NCBI GenBank assembly: GCA_031271375.1
Contig: JAISVU010000264.1
Coordinates: forward strand, 1-6,758
Direction: 5' to 3'
From: Clostridiales bacterium
Lineage (GTDB): Bacteria; Bacillota; Clostridia; Lachnospirales; WRAX01
DNA length: 6,758 nucleotides
A program made the position numbers and the translations under genes. Numbering within the stretch: position 1 is the stretch's first letter; every line of letters begins with the position of its first letter. Positions 5,309 to 6,758 of the stretch are shown piece after piece. A model generated the notes under the pieces. The model did not search any database and was not told the DNA's origin. It saw only the letters and a list, made by a program, of their open reading frames with translations.

Positions 5309-6382
5309 TTATACTTTAGCCGCAAGGCTTTTAACTAAATCCGTCTGATCGAATAAGACGCAGCCGCCCTTATGTTCCCGGAGCAGCGCTTCGCCGTCCC
5401 GCAGTTTTGTAAACAGCGGCGATTTAAGCGCGTCTCTGAGGGGAGTTGTTTTCAAACCGGTGTCCGAGTAAGGCGAGAATGGGCAGGGCTCCGCGCCGCC
5501 TCCGGCGTTGATGTGAAAAAACCCGCGGCCTGCCGCCAGGCAGCCGCCCGCTTCCGCTTCGTCCCCCGGAAACGAAATAATAATCATGTCGCTTTCTTCC
5601 CGCAGAGCTTGAACCCTGCCCGCCAGGTACCCGCGCTCTGTGTCCGCGAGGGCAAGCTCCGGGCTTTCAACAGGTACATATTCAACAAATATAGCCGCCC
5701 GGCAGCCTTTATCACGCAAATTGGAGATAAACCCGGCGCCGGTGACTTCAGTGATATTGATGGCCGTTACAGTAACGGAAGCGCCGAACAGTATCTTCTT
5801 CTTTTGAAGCTCTCGCATTGCCTCAATCGTTTTTATGTAAATGCCTTTGCCGCGCCTGATGTCCGTAAGCTCCTCGCCGCCCTCAACGCTGATTATCGGT
5901 ATCAGATTCCGGCTCTTCTCAAACAGCCGCAGCTCTTCGCCGCTAAACATTGTTCCGTTCGTGAACACGGGGAACAGAATCGCGGGATGCCCTGCGGCTT
6001 CCTCTAAAATATCCATGCGGGTCATAGGTTCGCCGCCCGCCAGAAGAATCGCGGATATGCCGATATCCTCAGCCTCGCCGAACACCCTGCCCCATTCGTC
6101 CCGGCTCATTTCGTCGCGGCCCCGGCAGGCGTGATTAGCCCGGTCATAACATCCGGCGCACTGGAGATTGCAGTTTTCGGTAATGCTGGCTATCAGAAAC
6201 GACGGAATATGCTCCCCGGCTTCTTCAAGCTGATGCCTGCGGCGTTCGGCCTTCTTCGCGGACAGCGCGTACTTGGCGAAGAACGCGCTCCCGGCTGGGT
6301 TGCCGAATGCGGCCTTTATAATGTCGCGCACAAGCGCCTCAGTGCCGGCGCTCAGGTATTTTTCAAGGTCAATCCGGTTCAT
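5309..6382 (-). CDS. Radical SAM protein with C-terminal SPASM-like cysteines
   Basis: The 357-residue product has a radical SAM core starting near residue 60. The [4Fe-4S]-binding CxxxCxxC motif is Cys71-Cys75-Cys78 (ENCNLQCAGCYDRA), followed by the SAM-binding GGEP at 116-119 and a FTNGTMF strand at 140-146. An N-terminal helical region of about 60 residues precedes the core. Toward the C-terminus, GGCLAAGRGFFHINAGG (Cys281), AEPCPFSPYSD (Cys300) and HKGGCVLFDQ (Cys341) resemble a reduced SPASM/Twitch-type auxiliary cluster site, with fewer cysteines than full SPASM proteins. Such enzymes often modify peptides or proteins, but no precursor peptide is seen in the window. The ATG overlaps the stop of the upstream membrane protein gene as ATGA, with GGAGG four bases before it. 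The substrate is unknown; it is not a QueE-type enzyme by motif and length. Confidence 0.88.
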   Translation of the reverse strand: MNRIDLEKYLSAGTEALVRDIIKAAFGNPAGSAFFAKYALSAKKAERRRHQLEEAGEHIPSFLIASITENCNLQCAGCYDRANHACRGRDEMSRDEWGRVFGEAEDIGISAILLAGGEPMTRMDILEEAAGHPAILFPVFTNGTMFSGEELRLFEKSRNLIPIISVEGGEELTDIRRGKGIYIKTIEAMRELQKKKILFGASVTVTAINITEVTGAGFISNLRDKGCRAAIFVEYVPVESPELALADTERGYLAGRVQALREESDMIIISFPGDEAEAGGCLAAGRGFFHINAGGGAEPCPFSPYSDTGLKTTPLRDALKSPLFTKLRDGEALLREHKGGCVLFDQTDLVKSLAAKV

Positions 6383-6758
6383 GCTTCCTCCGATTTTTGC
6401 TTTGTCGCCTTATAGCCCATTATCACAAGCCAGACATAGCAGACTGTCTTGGGAATCATCAACATGCCGATGACGGGCAGCGCGTCCGCGAACAGCACCA
6501 CGGGCAAGTAGAAAAGGAACGACAGCGCCACGGCAAGCCAAGCGCGTTTGAAACGCATGTCCGCCTCGCGGCCTTTATACAGCCGCCACGCCACAATCCC
6601 GCCGAGGATAACGAAGGGTATGTTCCGGTAAATGCCCCAAATCAGCGGCGGCTCGGCGGAGAACCAGCCGTTTTGCGGAAACAGGCACAAGCCAACGCGG
6701 CAGGCGGCTAGGGCGTATACGCCGATTGACAAAAGCCAGCGCCTTTCCCCCGTCCATT
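6379..6758 (-). CDS. Small multi-pass membrane protein (5' end outside the window)
   Basis: The frame is open to the right edge of the window (the last complete codon begins at 6756), so the N-terminus is missing; a TTG at 6732 is not needed as a start. About 126 residues are visible. They contain four likely membrane segments: LLSIGVYALAACRVGLCLF, then IPFVILGGIVAWRLY, then WLAVALSFLFYLPVVLF, and a last stretch IGMLMIPKTVCYVWLVIMGY, with a basic and acidic tail (KATKQKSEEA). The motif LFPQNGWF lies between the first two segments, followed by IYRNIPF. I recognise it only as an uncharacterised membrane protein type. Its TGA overlaps the radical SAM ATG by four bases, so the two proteins are probably made together and may act together at the membrane. 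Confidence 0.75.
   Translation of the reverse strand, partial: WTGERRWLLSIGVYALAACRVGLCLFPQNGWFSAEPPLIWGIYRNIPFVILGGIVAWRLYKGREADMRFKRAWLAVALSFLFYLPVVLFADALPVIGMLMIPKTVCYVWLVIMGYKATKQKSEEA

Noticed and set aside
5372..6007. A 211-codon plus-strand frame.
   Set aside because: It is antisense to the radical SAM gene, whose motifs are unmistakable; the open frame is a shadow of its codon bias.
5309..6382. The radical SAM gene considered as queE, given the QueD-like gene nearby.
   Set aside because: It is longer than typical QueE, has an N-terminal extension and SPASM-like C-terminal cysteines, and queC is not present.

Overview
The window looks like a piece of a Firmicutes (clostridial-type) chromosome of moderate GC. 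This is inferred from strong AGGAGG-type ribosome binding sites with short spacers, frequent GTG starts, tightly packed minus-strand operons, and IS256- and IS1595-type transposase remnants. The organism cannot be named from the sequence alone.

Positions 1-960 are a transposon graveyard. A 5'-truncated IS256-family transposase fragment runs in from the left edge. It is followed by a good sigma-70-like promoter and a 36-codon reading frame with a strong ribosome binding site. Next come the helix-turn-helix N-terminal part of a second transposase (plus strand) and a broken IS1595/ISXO2-type transposase (minus strand), which meet near position 660.

Positions 962-2158 hold a compact, translationally coupled three-gene operon on the minus strand. 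In transcription order it encodes a DUF1801 protein, a DUF1905 protein and an Imm-5-like 'putative immunity protein'. The 507 bp between 2159 and 2665 has no convincing intact gene. It holds an inverted pair of triplicated 8-bp CTCYGTGY repeats, short coding-like remnants, and a two-tier hairpin just past the end of the next operon.

Positions 2666-6758 are the downstream part of a minus-strand operon of at least six genes whose start lies off the right edge. In order of transcription they encode a small multi-pass membrane protein (5' part missing), a radical SAM protein with extra C-terminal cysteines, a TPR-like protein with an added C-terminal domain, a cysteine-type glutathione peroxidase, a PTPS/QueD-fold protein with a C-terminal zinc ribbon but no catalytic cysteine at the usual place, and a pirin-family protein with all four metal ligands. 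Gaps are 38 bp or less and one junction is an ATGA overlap, so the genes are probably co-transcribed. Peroxidase plus pirin suggests a redox or stress theme. The radical SAM protein plus the aberrant pterin-synthase-fold protein is the least explained part and the best candidate for undescribed biochemistry.
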